From Carallia brachiata (Eukaryota > Streptophyta > Magnoliopsida > Malpighiales > Rhizophoraceae): 64,000 nt of DNA. Location: NCBI GenBank assembly GCA_021464245.1, contig JADCRB010000111.1, positions 124,001 through 188,000 of the forward strand, written 5' to 3'. Shown here in pieces: positions 12,201-25,182 of the stretch. Both the position numbers and the translations under genes were made by a program. How positions within the stretch are numbered: position 1 is the stretch's first letter; each line of letters opens with the position of its first letter. The notes beneath the pieces were generated by a model. It was not told the DNA's origin. It did not search any database and saw nothing but the letters and a program-made list of their open reading frames with translations.

Positions 12201-15200
12201 TTTATTTTCCTGAACAATCAACTTTCCAAAAACAACATTCTCCCTACACGAAAGAGAAAGGTGAGGATACAGGGAAACTTCTGTGGCTTCTTTGTACACA
12301 GTTATTTATCTTAGGTTTATCAATCCTTGGAAGTTAAACAATTAAGGAAGCCTTACCTCATGAGGAATTCGAGCTTCTTGCAACTGTTCTGACAATGCAT
12401 CACTCTGCTCGACACTTGTTGTGCCAACAAGCACAGGTCGTCCTGTCCTGTGCATTCTTGAAATTTCTACAACAACTGCTCTCCATTTACCAGTAGTTGC
12501 CCTGAAAACAACATCTGATTCGTCCTGGAAAGAATTGGAACAATAGGGGTCATTGCAAAATTACTGTTAACCCTGTTTATGGCCTGAACAGCCTACCAAG
12601 ATTTAATGCCAGTTAGGTAACGATTTTGCTGGTATTTGACTTCTAGATCAAACAAACTGAAGCCATACCTTGAATTCATTATCACCAACACACAAGTTCT
12701 TCAATTTTTTGGGAAAATAACCAGCATTTTTGTTAAACAACAATCAATTATTATGGCAACGTAGAACTAACCTTTCTTATCATGGGCTTGTTTGTAGGCA
12801 CAATCGTAACTTTAAGTTTGTATATACTCTCAAACTCAGTGCTTTCAGTTGCAGCAGTACCAGTCATTCCACAAAGTCTTGAAAACTGTAACCATAAATG
12901 TGAAAACCTTAGGCATCTAAGAAAGGATATATCATCAAAAAATGTTAAATCCAATGAACAGAGAACAATGTTTCAACCTGGAGAAAGAAGTTCTGATAGC
13001 TGATTGATGCCAGGGTTACAGTCTCATTCTGGATGGGCAAACCTTCTTTCGCTTCGACAGCTTGATGAAGTCCATCACTCCATCTCCTTCCCTGAAGAAA
13101 AGGACAAATATTTTGAGTGTCTGTACCTCAAATCATCTGGAAAATCTCTCTCTCTGCATCATTTAGAGAACATGTGTAGCTAGATCTCTTTTTAAAGGAA
13201 GAACTTGGCTTATAACTCAACTACATTCTCAGGGAAGAAGAATCACCTGCATAACTCGACCAGTAAACTCATCTACAATAAGCACCTCCTTGCCACGTAT
13301 GATATAGTTAACATCTCTAAGAAACAGCTCCTTTGCTTTTATTGCATTCAGAACATATGATGCCCACTGTTCTCTGGGATCGTACAAATCTTTAACATTT
13401 AAAATTTCTTCAGCATCCTCATAACCCTGTTCTGTGAGAAGAACTGTTTTTTGCTTCTCATCCACCTGAAAGAACAGCCATGGTTATGGAACAAACCTTA
13501 AAAAGAAGACCTCTACTCCACTATCTGGACCAAATTTTAATTCGTGCTGCTAAAAATTGTGATTGTAAAGTACATATACAAAGATTCCATCTTGTCAAAG
13601 GCTATATAAATCACACTTACATGCATCCAGGATATGATCAACTAAATTCAAGCAAATCTCAGCCCCGTACAATTTAAGTTATCTTCATCAAGCCTTCTCC
13701 CATATTCTAGTTACATTGAAGTATGCTTCATCATCTAAGTCTCATCCACAATTGCATTAATTCTCTTCTACATGAGCCAATTAGATTTACTATTTGTAAG
13801 CCTCTTAGAGTCACTTTATATGCAACAAGAATATGAACAACAATAAGAAGCAACCCCAATGACCAACACACTTCCATAGTTTCGATAAGCACATAGAGCT
13901 AGCCAATGACAGAAATATTACAGTGTAATGTACATCCCGCACAAATGCTGCAGCTAGTTTTGCAGCTTTATAATACCGATCACTTGGTTTTTCTGCAGGA
14001 CCGGATATAATGAGAGGAGTTCTTGCTTCATCGATAAGGATGGAATCAACTTCATCAATTATACAATAATTGAATTCCCTCAAGACAAGTTCCTCCAGAG
14101 TCTGCATGTTGATAGACTAACATTTAGATTGGGCAAAACAGGTATCTTAATCTTTTTACGGATTGAATGAGGCAAGTATAGTAAGATGGTCCAGAAACAT
14201 TTAGCACATGACCAGAATTACTTTCCGTGGCAAGATTATCTCTTAAATAGTCAAAACCAAGCTCACTGTTGGTAACATATGTGATGTCACACAGGTAGTT
14301 CTCCCTTCGCTGCTCGCTTGTCATGTTCTCTGCCCACAAAAATATGCAGGTTTTACTTGATGACGAGAATTAAATTCACTATCAATCATGCAGAAATAAC
14401 AAGCTAAGCCTGACCAGAGGGAAATAAATGCATATACAAGAAAAGGGTAACAGAAAGGAATAGATTACTATATAAATTGACAACAAGCAACTAGCATGCA
14501 GAATCAAGTGGAAAACATAACACAAAATAATCCACAGATGCATAGTTATCTGTTCACTTGAGGACCCATAAAATTATGCACAAACATATCAGAACAGATT
14601 GTGCTGAGTGTGTGTACATGCACTAATTTTAAATGAAACAGGACATGCGATGAACAATATATAAAAGCATATGACATACGTTGGATTAGGCCAACCTTCA
14701 ATCCAAGAAAACGAGGAACTTGACCAACCCACTCACAATCTCTTCTAGCCAAATAATCATTGACGGTAACTATATGAACTCCTTTCCCACTTAATGCATT
14801 CAGATAAGCCGGTAAAATGGCAACAAGTGTCTTTCCCTCTCCAGTCCTCATTTCAGCAATTTCACCCTTATGGAGTACCATGCCACCTATGCGAAAAAAA
14901 CAAACATGGGGTAATTTAAGAGTTCCTAATTTTCATTTCAACTGTTAAAGCACACATAAAAAGAAACACGTAATACTTAACCTATTAGTTGCACATCGAA
15001 GGGACGAAGACCTATAACCCTCTTGGAAGCTTCTCTCACCACAGCAAACGCTTCCTTTAAGACAGTTAAATTTATCCTTGTCAAGACAAATACAAACACA
15101 CTACAGGAACATTAAATATATATATATATCCTGCAAGGCGGTCCTTCTTGATAGTTGATATGTAGGCCTGCGGCTTTTCCTGCCTTGGACTGGAGCAACC

Positions 15201-15684
15201 TCCGCTCACTTAAATTTTTTTCGCCAAAAAAAAGAAAAAAAAGAAAAAAAGGAGGACTTACAGGCAAAAGGGAATCAAGAGATTCACCAAGGCGGGCGCG
15301 TTCTTTCAAAGCAGAAGTCTTTTCTCTCAATTGTGAATCAGACAAAGCAGAAACCTCAGCTTCCATCCCATTAATGACAGTCACAACTGGAGCACACTGC
15401 TGCCTCGTAGACTCCCCAGTATCAGTGCCCTTAAAAATACCACCAAGAAATCCTCCCAGAGAAGCCACTGCATACATTCTCCGTCTTCTTCGGCTCGCCA
15501 ATCTCGGCGGTTGTTTCACTTGATGATACAAATTCAATGGTGATTTTATCCCAATAAACGAGGAGGCCAACTGGGTGGTGTTCTTCTGGCGATTTTCGTG
15601 GAAAAGATTGGACTTTGAGCTGAAAGGTGAAGTTGTAGAAGGAACATGGTTCAGTAAAGTGGAGTCACACAACAGTGCCGCCAT
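9229..15684 (-). CDS. SECA1: Chloroplast protein translocase subunit SecA1
   Basis: ATP-driven motor that pushes proteins through the thylakoid Sec translocon. About twenty exons. The first (15262-15684) encodes a Ser/Arg-rich, acid-poor N terminus typical of a plastid transit peptide, ending near a run of five arginines, then the start of the SecA domain. Exons 14982-15054 and 14680-14886 follow; the latter carries the Walker A-like MRTGEGKT (about residue 180). Later exons carry [18 protein letters not shown] (DEAD-box/Walker B, about 13923-14103), VDEFTGRVM (about 13246-13466), [10 protein letters not shown], and [18 protein letters not shown] (about 11931-12110), then helical-scaffold exons near 10439-10690 and 9516-9758. 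The last exon (9229-9405) ends in a Ser-rich tail coded by a GAT/TCA repeat. All the conserved blocks I checked are in frame. The eukaryotic exon structure and N-terminal extension exclude bacterial contamination. Confidence 0.95.
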
Positions 15685-16504
15685 TTTTTAGTGTAGAATA
15701 ATGATGGGATCAGAAGACAGGCGAGTCTGGTCGGAAGCAAGAAGCTGATTTTGCCAAGGGAGATCAGAACATTGTGTTTGGTCGTGTTTAGTTCTTCAAG
15801 CGAGAGAGGGAGGGGAGGGGATAAGGTCAGCACAACGGAAACAGGAATTCGCAAGCCTCAAGCTGCTTACGTGGAAGCTTGCAGTTGACAAGTGGCCTTA
15901 AACACTAAAGATTCTAGGAGTTTTGGTCGGTGGGAGAGAAATCGGTGAGAATTCATCGGGAGGCTCTTTTATTTTAAAATGAAATTTAAAGGTAATTACT
16001 GATTTTTTAAATATATTTAATATTATTTTAAATTTTAATTTTTGTTAAAAATTTTGAAAAAAAATTGTAAAGCAGATTCAAGTTGAGTTGACTTCCCGAT
16101 AATAAAATAAAAAAATTTCGAGAGTTTCACCAAAGTTTAAATAATTTTAAAGTGACACCGATTATTTAATAATTAAATTTTAAAAAAATAATAAAATAAA
16201 TAAATTATTAAATATTATTATTTTAATAAAACTACTTAGCAGTATTCTAATAAAAAATTACAATTTAACTATATAAACATACAATAACATATAATAATCT
16301 TATGTCACGTTATAAATGAAATATATTCCACTATATCACATAATAAGTTTAACAGAAACATAACAAAAATTTATTAAAATGTGTAGTATAAAGCCATACT
16401 GTATCCACCTGCATCTATTAGTATTAGGCGGTGTATCTACAAAATATTTGGTTGAAAAACGAGGAGAAACAAGCAAGATTAGCGTCTCAGTAATTTTAGT
16501 TTTA
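15685..16504. promoter_or_regulatory. SECA1 upstream region
   Basis: The SECA1 5' leader and promoter must lie here. The sequence is moderately GC-containing to about 15960 and AT-rich beyond. I cannot define a TATA box or transcription start with confidence. Confidence 0.4.
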
Positions 16505-17305
16505 CCAAACCTTTCGAGATTTAAGTATTTTTTAAACATAGAGGTTAATTTTACTCAAAATTAACAGTAATTTGTTGATTTTTATTTATCACATTTTTTT
16601 TCGTGATAATTGTTATAAAAAATTTTCTCCATCACACAATTATAATCAACTTTTCTTTTTCTCACACAATTATAATCAACTTTTTTTTTTCTGTCAATTA
16701 TACTGACATTACAACTAATAAAACATCATATCAGTAAAATTATGTCTAATTAGTTATCACGTCATCTTAAGTTAATGATGTGACATATTTTTTTTTTATT
16801 TTTTACAAATCTAAAAAGAGATTAGTTTTAAAACATATTGATATTTAAAAATAAACCTAATTTAATTTTTCCTAAAAAAAACCCCATTAAAATATGTCAC
16901 ATCATCTTTTTTTTTTGTTAAAAAATTAAATTAAATTTATTTTTAATTAAATATCAACATATTTTAAAAATCTCTTTTTAGATCTTGAAAAATTAGAAAA
17001 AAAAATTGTCTCACGTTATCAATTTAGATGACAAGGTAACTAATTGAACGTAATTTAACTAACATAACATTCCGTTAATTATCACATCAGTATAATTAAC
17101 CAAAAAGTTAACATCAGCATAATTAATTAAAAAATTAACAGTTGTGAATAATTGTGTAACAAAAAAAAATTTATACAATTTTCACAAAAAAAAAAAAAGG
17201 AATGAATAAAAATCAATAAGCCACTTATAAGTTTTGAATAAAATTAATCTCTATGCCTAATTTTTATTTCAAGACAAAAAGGATGCCCCAAATTTCGACA
17301 TTTGC
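16505..17305. repeat. Large imperfect inverted repeat (fold-back element)
   Basis: The left arm (about 16510-16870) pairs with the reverse complement of the right arm (about 16890-17300). Matching blocks include CTAAAAAGAGATT with a following ATATTGATATTTAA-like block, a TAATTAGTTA..GTCATCTTAA-like block, CACAATTATAATCAAC against CACAATTATTCACAAC, TTGATTTTTATT, and CATAGAGGTTAATTTTACT against CATAGAGATTAATTTTATT. Arms are roughly 400 bp with indels. No ORF is present. It resembles a fold-back MITE and would form a long hairpin if transcribed. Exact termini and target duplication were not found. Confidence 0.75.
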
Positions 17306-17726
17306 TTTCAATAATTTATTGGTGAGGCCAAAAAAAACAAACCAAAAAAAAAAGACAAGAGCAACTGACAAAATGTGCAAATATTGGCAAACCCAAATGT
17401 GCATTTAATCTTACAAAAAAAAAAAAAAAACAGAATTCCATTTCCCCCTTGTCCTAGGGGAACTTACTTTCGTTAGACCTACCGTTACACAGCACACGAA
17501 ACAGACAAAAGGACAAGAATATCATATAATTCATGTTGGGGGAGAAATCATCTTTCGGCGTCAGTGTAAAATATAATTTCAAGTTTATCTATGTTGCATA
17601 AAGAAAAATTTGCATAATAGCATTTCCAGACAGCAATTGAAGTTTTGAATTAAACAAAATTCGTATGTCGCCCGAGTTTCTTGCTATGTTTCCACACCAA
17701 TACCAGCATCTGCAGCGGAAACAATC

Positions 17727-20700
17727 CTAGTAGCTCCTGCCCCAGTAGGTCCATTTCTTTGCAGGCTTTCCAGAAGCAAAGCATAGAGTACCTGGTAGAA
17801 TTTCAAAGCGACAAAAGTTGAAGAAACAATGAGATTTATACGTTCTCCATATAAGCTAGAAATTTGCAAGATTTCAAGAGTTGCACTTCACATCACCTTC
17901 CGGGAGCTCTGGCTGCTCGAATGGGCTGCAGAGAGACTTGGCTGCGCCCATCTCACCTCTTGTTCGCTCTTTCACGTCCTTTTCGACTTCCTGCAAAGAA
18001 AGGCAAGCGATAGTCAATTTCAATATTCAATAATTGTAGTGCAAAGAAAATCCTTCATCACAAAATTCACCCCTTGATAATTAAAGCAAAGACAAACCCA
18101 TTCTCGAAAACAAATTACATGACCATGCTAACTAGTTACATGCAAATCAATGAAATCATGGAATCAAGAAAGAATATTTTTCATCAACAAAAGGTTTAAG
18201 AAAACGATGACATGATACCTCTTCATCACACCAAGGAGCTAAGATCATTTTCTTTTGGTTGAGAGCGTCCTTGAATTCGTCCCAGGTTTTTACAACTTGA
18301 ACGCAAGCATCTCGCTTTTGTTTAGCAGCATCAAACAGGCTTTGTTGAATGGTATCCAGCAAATCTTTTACTTGCTCAACCAAGCTGACCCTACTTATAT
18401 CCTTTTTCGATCCATTATCACGGCGTACAGCACGTACCTGTGAAAAGAAGTAATTTTCTCAGCATTAAATAACCACGGCTTCAAAGTATTGAGTGCATCT
18501 TCTGAATAGTATTATGCAAACAGAAGAGAACTGAAGTCTGTTCACAAAAAAGAACTGAAGTAGGATGGGAAATAGCAATTGGGTTCCTCACCTGATTATT
18601 TGCCAAGTCTTTTGGCCCAATTTCAATCCTCAGTGGGACACCTTTCATCTCCCAGTGAGAGTACTTCCAACCAGGTGAATAATTTTCCCTGAAGTCAGCC
18701 TCTGCACGGATACCAGCCTTACACAAGGTATCTAAAGTGACATTACAGGCATCAAAGATTCCTTGAGTATCAGCATCTTTGTAAGGCACAGGAACCACAA
18801 TGACTTGTACGGATGCCACTTTAGGTGGCACCACCAACCCCTTGTCATCTCCATGAACCATTACCATCACCCCAATCTACATGAGGAAAAATCATTGGTA
18901 AATATAGAAGAAACGTCGCAATTGCAAACATATGGTAAACAATGATAAATTTCCAATATCAAATCAGGAGAATCAGATAAAAGCAATATCAATGATGTAT
19001 GAAGTATTATTTAATATCATATAATGATGATAAATTATACTTGCATGCAAAAGAATCATAAACCCCAAGAAAAGAAAATCAGATTTTTCTTTTTTTTCTT
19101 TTATTTTGCAAATTTCTCTGTTATAATAGAATTTGTAGTTGTACAACTTGGATTTTAGAGATCCTTAATTTACCGTCCGGGTACTATAAGCCCAAGAGTT
19201 CTGCCAGACCATGGCCCTCTCTCCCTTCTCATTTTCAAAGTTGATTTCAAACATTTTCGCGAAATTTTGGCCCAGACAATGAGAAGTTGCACCTTGTATA
19301 CCACGTCCAGTGTTTGGAATAAATGCCTGGCATGCATAGACAGTTTGAAAACAAACTGATTTAGACTTGAAGCAAATTACCCAAAGCAAACGGTTTAAAA
19401 TTCATAATCTATGGCATAGGAGACTATGTCTACATGATTCATGCCACATACCTCAACACTAGTTGTGTAAAGCCCACCAGCAAACTTCTCCATCTCACTC
19501 TTCTTGCCCTTTATAACAGGAATAGCTAAGAACTCCTCATATATGCGTCGGTAAAGTTCCAATATTTGGAGGACCTGATACACAATAACAATGTTTAGGC
19601 AGATAACATAATTAAAAAAAACATCCACCATGAGATTATCACAGGGCAGCCTCGTATCTTCATCTTGATATGTAAAAGCAAGTGAACATAATTCCAAGTT
19701 GCAGGATAAGCAGCAGAGAAAAGACTTTTGTTTTAGGCTGAGGAAAATTTAAACTGAGCAGCTAAAAATAAAGGTAATGCAAGATGGATAATTAATCGAA
19801 ACTGCCAACTGAACTACTCAAGGTTCTAATAAAGGTTAACTCTGCGATTTAGTTAACAGTAATGTACAAAACTAGCCCAGCCCAGAACCTGTGTAGCTTG
19901 TTTGTCCACTAATGGACTCTTCTGAGTTTCTTCCCACTTTTTTTTGCTAAGAAGGGCTTTTTAAGGCGAATGGGTGTATAATGGCCGTTTACTTAGTCCA
20001 ATAAGAAAAACTTTAGCATATCCTGCATTTTTGCCATTCAGTGATAGTGCTTCATGAAAGGATTGAGTTAAGGTCCTAGGTCTTGTACCTCTTCATCTGC
20101 TTCCGCTTTTGTCGCAAAAGCAGTATGCCCCTCCTGCCAGAGAAACTCACGGCTCCTAAAGAGAGCAGCAGGTTAGCATGAACTATCTAGATAACCGGAA
20201 AAGGAAACGAAGGTAAGGTAACGAGGACATATCAAATTGCTGTGAGCAAACATGAAAACATGTTCCCAGAAGTTACTTTGCCACTCAAACAAATGGCCTG
20301 GTGAAAGGCCTTGGGAAAGGCTTGTTTCAATAGTTTCAAAAATATTACATACCATTTAGAAAATAATACAAAAGGACACAGCAAAACAATCATATCCAAG
20401 GCTGAAAATCTATAAATCCATGCGGAGAAGATATAACCCAAAAGGGAAGAATGGAACCTCCAAATTAACAAACCTAATAAATGGGGTAGGATTGCTGAAC
20501 TCCCAACGGACAACATTGCACCACTGGTTAAGTTTCAAAGGTAAGTCTCGATGTCCCCTTATCCACTTAGAGAAGTACGGGTACATGACTGTCTCACTAG
20601 TGGGACGAATTGCAATGGGATTTTCCAAGTCGGATTTCCCTGATTTTGTCACCCAAGCAACCTAACCAAGAGACATAAGCTACAGAGTTAACTTTATTTT

Positions 20701-21967
20701 CAATTATCATTTTGTGCAAAGCAAAATTTTCAGCAAAAATTAAATGATGGAGATGAGGACAGGAATTGAATTTCTTGTACACAATGCAATACCAATTTAC
20801 TCTTCTGCAATCACCTTCCATGAAGAGGAATAAAACAGAATTCAATAGATTTATTCTATTTCTCCAGTCTCACTGTATAATCTGAGGAATTTGTAATTGG
20901 CATCCAAATAAAGAAGCATCCTTGAGGAACTCAACCAAGTTCATAAACAAAGCTTCAACACCAAATTGTATTACGCAAAAAAATAAATAAATAAATAAAT
21001 CAATCAATAAACCTCACCTCTGGAGCAAAGCCTTCAATGTGATCCTTTTCCTTTTCCAGAACAGTTGATGATACAAACAGGGGAAAGTAGCAGTTCTTGA
21101 TTTTCATTTTCTTGATCTCTGCATCAAAGAAATCCTGCAGATTGGCATTATATTAGAATCACCTGCACTGGACTCATTTAGAGCTTCTAATATGAAAGTG
21201 TGAACCAGAGAAGCATCAAACATACGTGCATGATCTCCCAAATTGAGATAGCCCATGGCCTCAGGATATAGCAACCAGAAATGTCATAGTACTCAATCAT
21301 CTCACCATTTACAACCACCTACACAAGGCAGTGAAAAACAGATTGTCAAACAGGAAAATATTTCAGATAGTTCATAGACCGATGTGCCGTCAGAACTCCA
21401 ACGAAGATGCATGAAATGGACCCAACAATTGCTACGAAACATTTATTTGCTTCTTTTTGTACAATATAACAGCATTATATGAACAACATATAGAACAGAC
21501 CAACCGGTAACAAAGGACACACGGTTTGAAAGCATTCCACTAAAATGCATCAGTCCACCAAGTCTTCATAGCCAAAATCAAAGGAAAAATAAGCTAGGGA
21601 ACAAAACCATTCCTTGTCATGCTTATCCCCTTTACGACTAGATGCTTAACTATGAAACAAATTCAACCCAAGGAGATCGCAGATTTATATCACCGTAGAA
21701 AGCGTAATAATATGAGTTCCATGATTTTAAAAGTCTTTAAGACATACCTCCGAATACCACTCTCCAAAGTTGTCTTCCTTTTTAAAGGAAAGCCCTAAAC
21801 CAGTCTCTTTCTTCACCTCCTTCTTTTTCCCAACTTTGACAAGCAAAATACAGATCATTACATATCACCCACAAACACGCATGCATCTAATTACAGTTCC
21901 GTACTTAAAACGAAAGAAAACATGTAAAAAAAATTACCACAAATGACAAACACTCACCACCAGCCAT
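17727..21967 (-). CDS. Prolyl-tRNA synthetase, eukaryotic/archaeal type, likely cytosolic
   Basis: Class II aminoacyl-tRNA synthetase charging tRNA-Pro. The start at 21967 gives a 10-nt first coding exon (21958-21967) spliced to 21748-21833; the joined frame reads MAGVGKKKEV and continues to FGEWYSE. Later exons include about 21223-21319, 21018-21134 ([20 protein letters not shown]), 20474-20661 ([17 protein letters not shown], motif 2 region [11 protein letters not shown]), 20088-20160 ([12 protein letters not shown]), 19452-19575, 19174-19327 ([16 protein letters not shown]), 18593-18878 (anticodon-binding domain), 18219-18438, 17897-17992 and 17727-17792. The C-terminal zinc-binding-like domain and final ...WTYWGRSY match the eukaryotic/archaeal form. 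No transit peptide is evident. The conserved blocks are in frame. Confidence 0.95.
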
Positions 21968-23689
21968 TCTGCAAAGCTCTTCCTTTTTCACAAAAAAAAA
22001 ACCTGGCAAATTGTCGTCCAAAAGATTCTATTAAAACACCAGAATAGAACAGAAATCAAGAACAAAGAAGCAATTCTTACAAAAACTACAAATCAATAGC
22101 TATGGCCCAAAAAAGTCAGCAATAATGTAGACTATTTAGCGTTAAAAGCAGCGTCAGCTTCTCACATAGCTGCTTTAGCGTTTATATCTCGACGAAGTGA
22201 GAGAAGAATTGTACCTGTGCAATGTTGGGATGGTGAAGGAGTGGCCGCGATTTGGACGGAGCCGATCAAACGGAGAAGAGAGAGCAGAAACAGCGGAGGA
22301 AGAGAGAGAAGAAGAACAGATGAGAAATAAGGCCCGTAGCCAGTAGGGTTTTTAGGTCTTTTTTTTAGGGAAAAACTTGGGGTATAAGTCGATGGGTGCA
22401 GTAACCGTTGAATACTAACAAATGTTAGATCTCAAATTTTTTTAATTAAAATCTTTTTTTTTTTTTTGTCAGTAAAAAAATTTTATTGAATGTATCGGTC
22501 ATCAGTTCTTTTGTCGGAATCGAGGCAGACTTTTACTTAAAGTTAAGATAATTTTCGTTTGTTAAAATTTCGTTTAGCAACTCTAAACGAGTTGACTTAT
22601 CTCCCCAACATCAATAAGACTGAACATACTCAATCAAGCAATAATATAAGTATAAAATTTTAATTCAAAACTCACAACGTAAATATACATTAATTTACTA
22701 CTAAATTATTATTTTAAAAAATATTAAAATCTCAAATTTGAAGTTTGTACACGAACAAATGATATTGGTAATGCTCCTTTCACAAAGAGTATGGCAGGAC
22801 AGACCGGAGACCATTAAGATTTTCAAATACTCGGAGTGTAGGGGAAAAAACAAACTGTTGAATAATGGAATTAAAATTTTAAAAAAAATTCACTGTGCAT
22901 GCGCAGTGTGAAATGCCGTGTCTCTAGTCCGCGTATAATAATCAGCGCTTTGGTTTGTAACACTACTGCATTTGATTTCATTTGCTTTTTTTCCCCTATT
23001 TAACAATTATAAATTCATAATTATATTAATAATTAATGTACTTAAATTGGTTACCGTTACAGCAAATAAATGTCCTCAATTTTTGTTTTTAGGGAACAAG
23101 TACTTTTTATCAATAAGTTATAAAATTTAAAATTTAAAATTATATTTAATAATTTTTTGAGATGACAGTTTGATGATAATTTCACTTGTTTTTTTTGTCA
23201 AGATTTAAGTTTGAGTTCCAACACTGATAAATTTGCCTGCTCTAATTACTTGAAATTTAACAGAAACGCGGTTGTCAGTTTATCACTCGTTAACACTATG
23301 GTCAGACGTATGGGAAGCTCGTTAGGTCCAATAGTATTCATGTAGTGGATCTGCCTCTTGAAAGTGGTTAAATAAGATTCAAACAAATAAAAATTACTCT
23401 GATCTTAATTCACAAATCTGATAATTATTATATTCACAATAAATCTTTTTTTTCTTTAAAATATATAAATATATGTTTAATCGATCCAAAATTCTCATAC
23501 AAACCTAATATTTTCGTCACCATGTGATAAATTTACATAAATGGAGGGAAAAAAATGCAGATTTTTTTTATTAGTAAAAAATTAATTTATTATAAATATA
23601 TCGGTTATCGAATATGTAAATTGGAAATGAAGTTATCTCCATTTATTTTGCCTCGTTCAACTAAATTTATAAAAAAAAACTCACCATCT
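21968..23689. other. ProRS 5' leader/promoter and AT-rich spacer
   Basis: The ProRS 5' UTR and promoter probably lie at about 21968-22400, where the sequence is more GC-containing and purine-rich (GAGAGAAGAAG near 22300-22325). Beyond about 22430 the DNA is AT-rich and I see no gene. Confidence 0.4.
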
Positions 23690-23699
23690 AAACATTATT

Positions 23700-23885
23700 A
23701 GGTCTGAGCAGGTCTCCCCCAAACTGACTAAACGGTATTAATGAATTTAGAACCAAGGGCGCACGAGTCCGATCAAATGGGCCAAATTCAGCAGTCGTTA
23801 TTGTGAAACGCTGCTTATGGGACTTGAACCCGAGTCAAGAGTTAGGGAAAGTACATCGAGTTCCCGCTAAGCTATCACCTCAGGT
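23700..23885 (-). mobile_element. tRNA-derived SINE (minus strand)
   Basis: On the minus strand, A-box TAGCTTAGCGGG (about 23863-23874) is followed by B-box GGTTCAAGTCC (23820-23830), then a unique non-tRNA body to about 23700. Both Pol III boxes fit consensus well. The body after the B box does not complete a tRNA acceptor stem, so this is a SINE rather than a tRNA gene. Confidence 0.7.
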
Positions 23886-23924
23886 GGTCTCAAAAGCAGA
23901 TATACATTGGTGTTTTTAGTTAAC

Positions 23925-24205
23925 TTTACATCGAATTATTACGAGAATTTAACATATTAATTACAAAATAATAAATATTTTGAAAATCGTATCATAAAAT
24001 ATATCAAAAAGTATAATTATGAAAAAAAATCATCAATTTTTTTAACAACGGTAAGCCACAAAAAAAAATTTTTTTTTATAATCATATATTTTGAGTACTT
24101 TATAACAGAATTTTCAAATATTTATCATTATCCTTAATTATGATTATAATTTTATGTTTAAAAAATCACCATAATACAATGTAAATTTAATCATGTATTT
24201 ATGCT
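23925..24205. repeat. Palindromic hairpin element (MITE-like)
   Basis: The left arm (about 23925-24030) pairs with the reverse complement of the right arm (about 24075-24205). Matching blocks include TTTACAT, ATAAATATTTTGAAAAT against ATAAATATTTGAAAAT, and AAAATATAT. The loop is a short GGTAAGCC-containing segment near 24050. There is no coding capacity, and termini and target duplication are not resolved. Confidence 0.65.
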
Positions 24206-25182
24206 CTGTTCAATAAACTATTAGAAAGACAAAAAAATTACTTTCTATTTATTTTTTATCTATTCAAACAATTAATTTTTATTTTTTATTTTGTAAATTA
24301 CTATTCATTTTTTCATAACTTTCTAATTGTTATTTTTTATCAATTATAATTTTATTATTACTGTATTATTATTTATATGTTTTTTTTATTTATTTTCTAT
24401 TAATCTAAATAAAACATTAATGGTTATGATAACGTAATCAACTAGAGCTGTGGTTTTCATATGCGGTCTCCCTTTTTCCGCTTTTGCCCGCGTTGGTTGA
24501 AAGCGACGATTCTGCAAGTTCGAAAAAGCAAAGAATAAGAGTGAGAAATTCGAGTGAGCTTGTTTTAGACAAAATAAAATAAATTTGCTTTATAAATCCC
24601 GAAAATCTTTAGACTTTGCAAATTGCATCTAGACTCCAGAAGTTGAAACCAACCAAAAAGAGAATTGAGCACAAAATTTCTTCAACAATCGCATTCTACT
24701 TGAAAAGCAATCGTGAATAAGGGCGAAAAATTTGAGTCCCAATCAAAATCAATTAACCGAAAAAAAAAAAAAAAACGAATACATAACATGGTCTCATCCG
24801 TTTTTATTTTATATAAGAATTTGGAAAATTTATTAACAGACTAACAGATACCAATGCAACTTGTAGATATTAAATCAATGTACATAGAAACTTCTATAGC
24901 AATTACATAGAAACTTCTATAGCAATTTTAAAAGCTTTTCAACCAAGAACAGAATGTGATGTGACAAAATTCAAATTGCTAGTGACAGTCAGCCACTTTG
25001 TGAAAAAATTGCAGGGAAAATGATAAGCGTTTGACATCAAGTGTTTGCCTTGACTGTGGAATTAGTACGATTGAAACGGGAGCAAAACAGATTTCCACTT
25101 GACCAACAAGGGAGGAGCAGCAGTTGCTAAGACTGCTTCTATGGAGGAAATATCAACCAACCCAACTTCACAATGTTGCTCC
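24206..25182. other. Intergenic DNA and SEC23A 3' flank
   Basis: AT-rich to about 24440, then mixed composition that likely includes the SEC23A 3' UTR near 25182. The phrase acatagaaacttctatagcaatt is nearly tandemly duplicated at about 24881-24926. No gene is seen. Confidence 0.5.

Noticed and set aside
9229..15684. Bacterial contamination as the source of SecA
   Set aside because: About twenty spliceosomal introns and an N-terminal plastid transit peptide show a nuclear plant gene.
23820..23877. Possible tRNA gene on the minus strand
   Set aside because: A and B boxes are present but the acceptor stem and cloverleaf do not form, and a SINE body follows.
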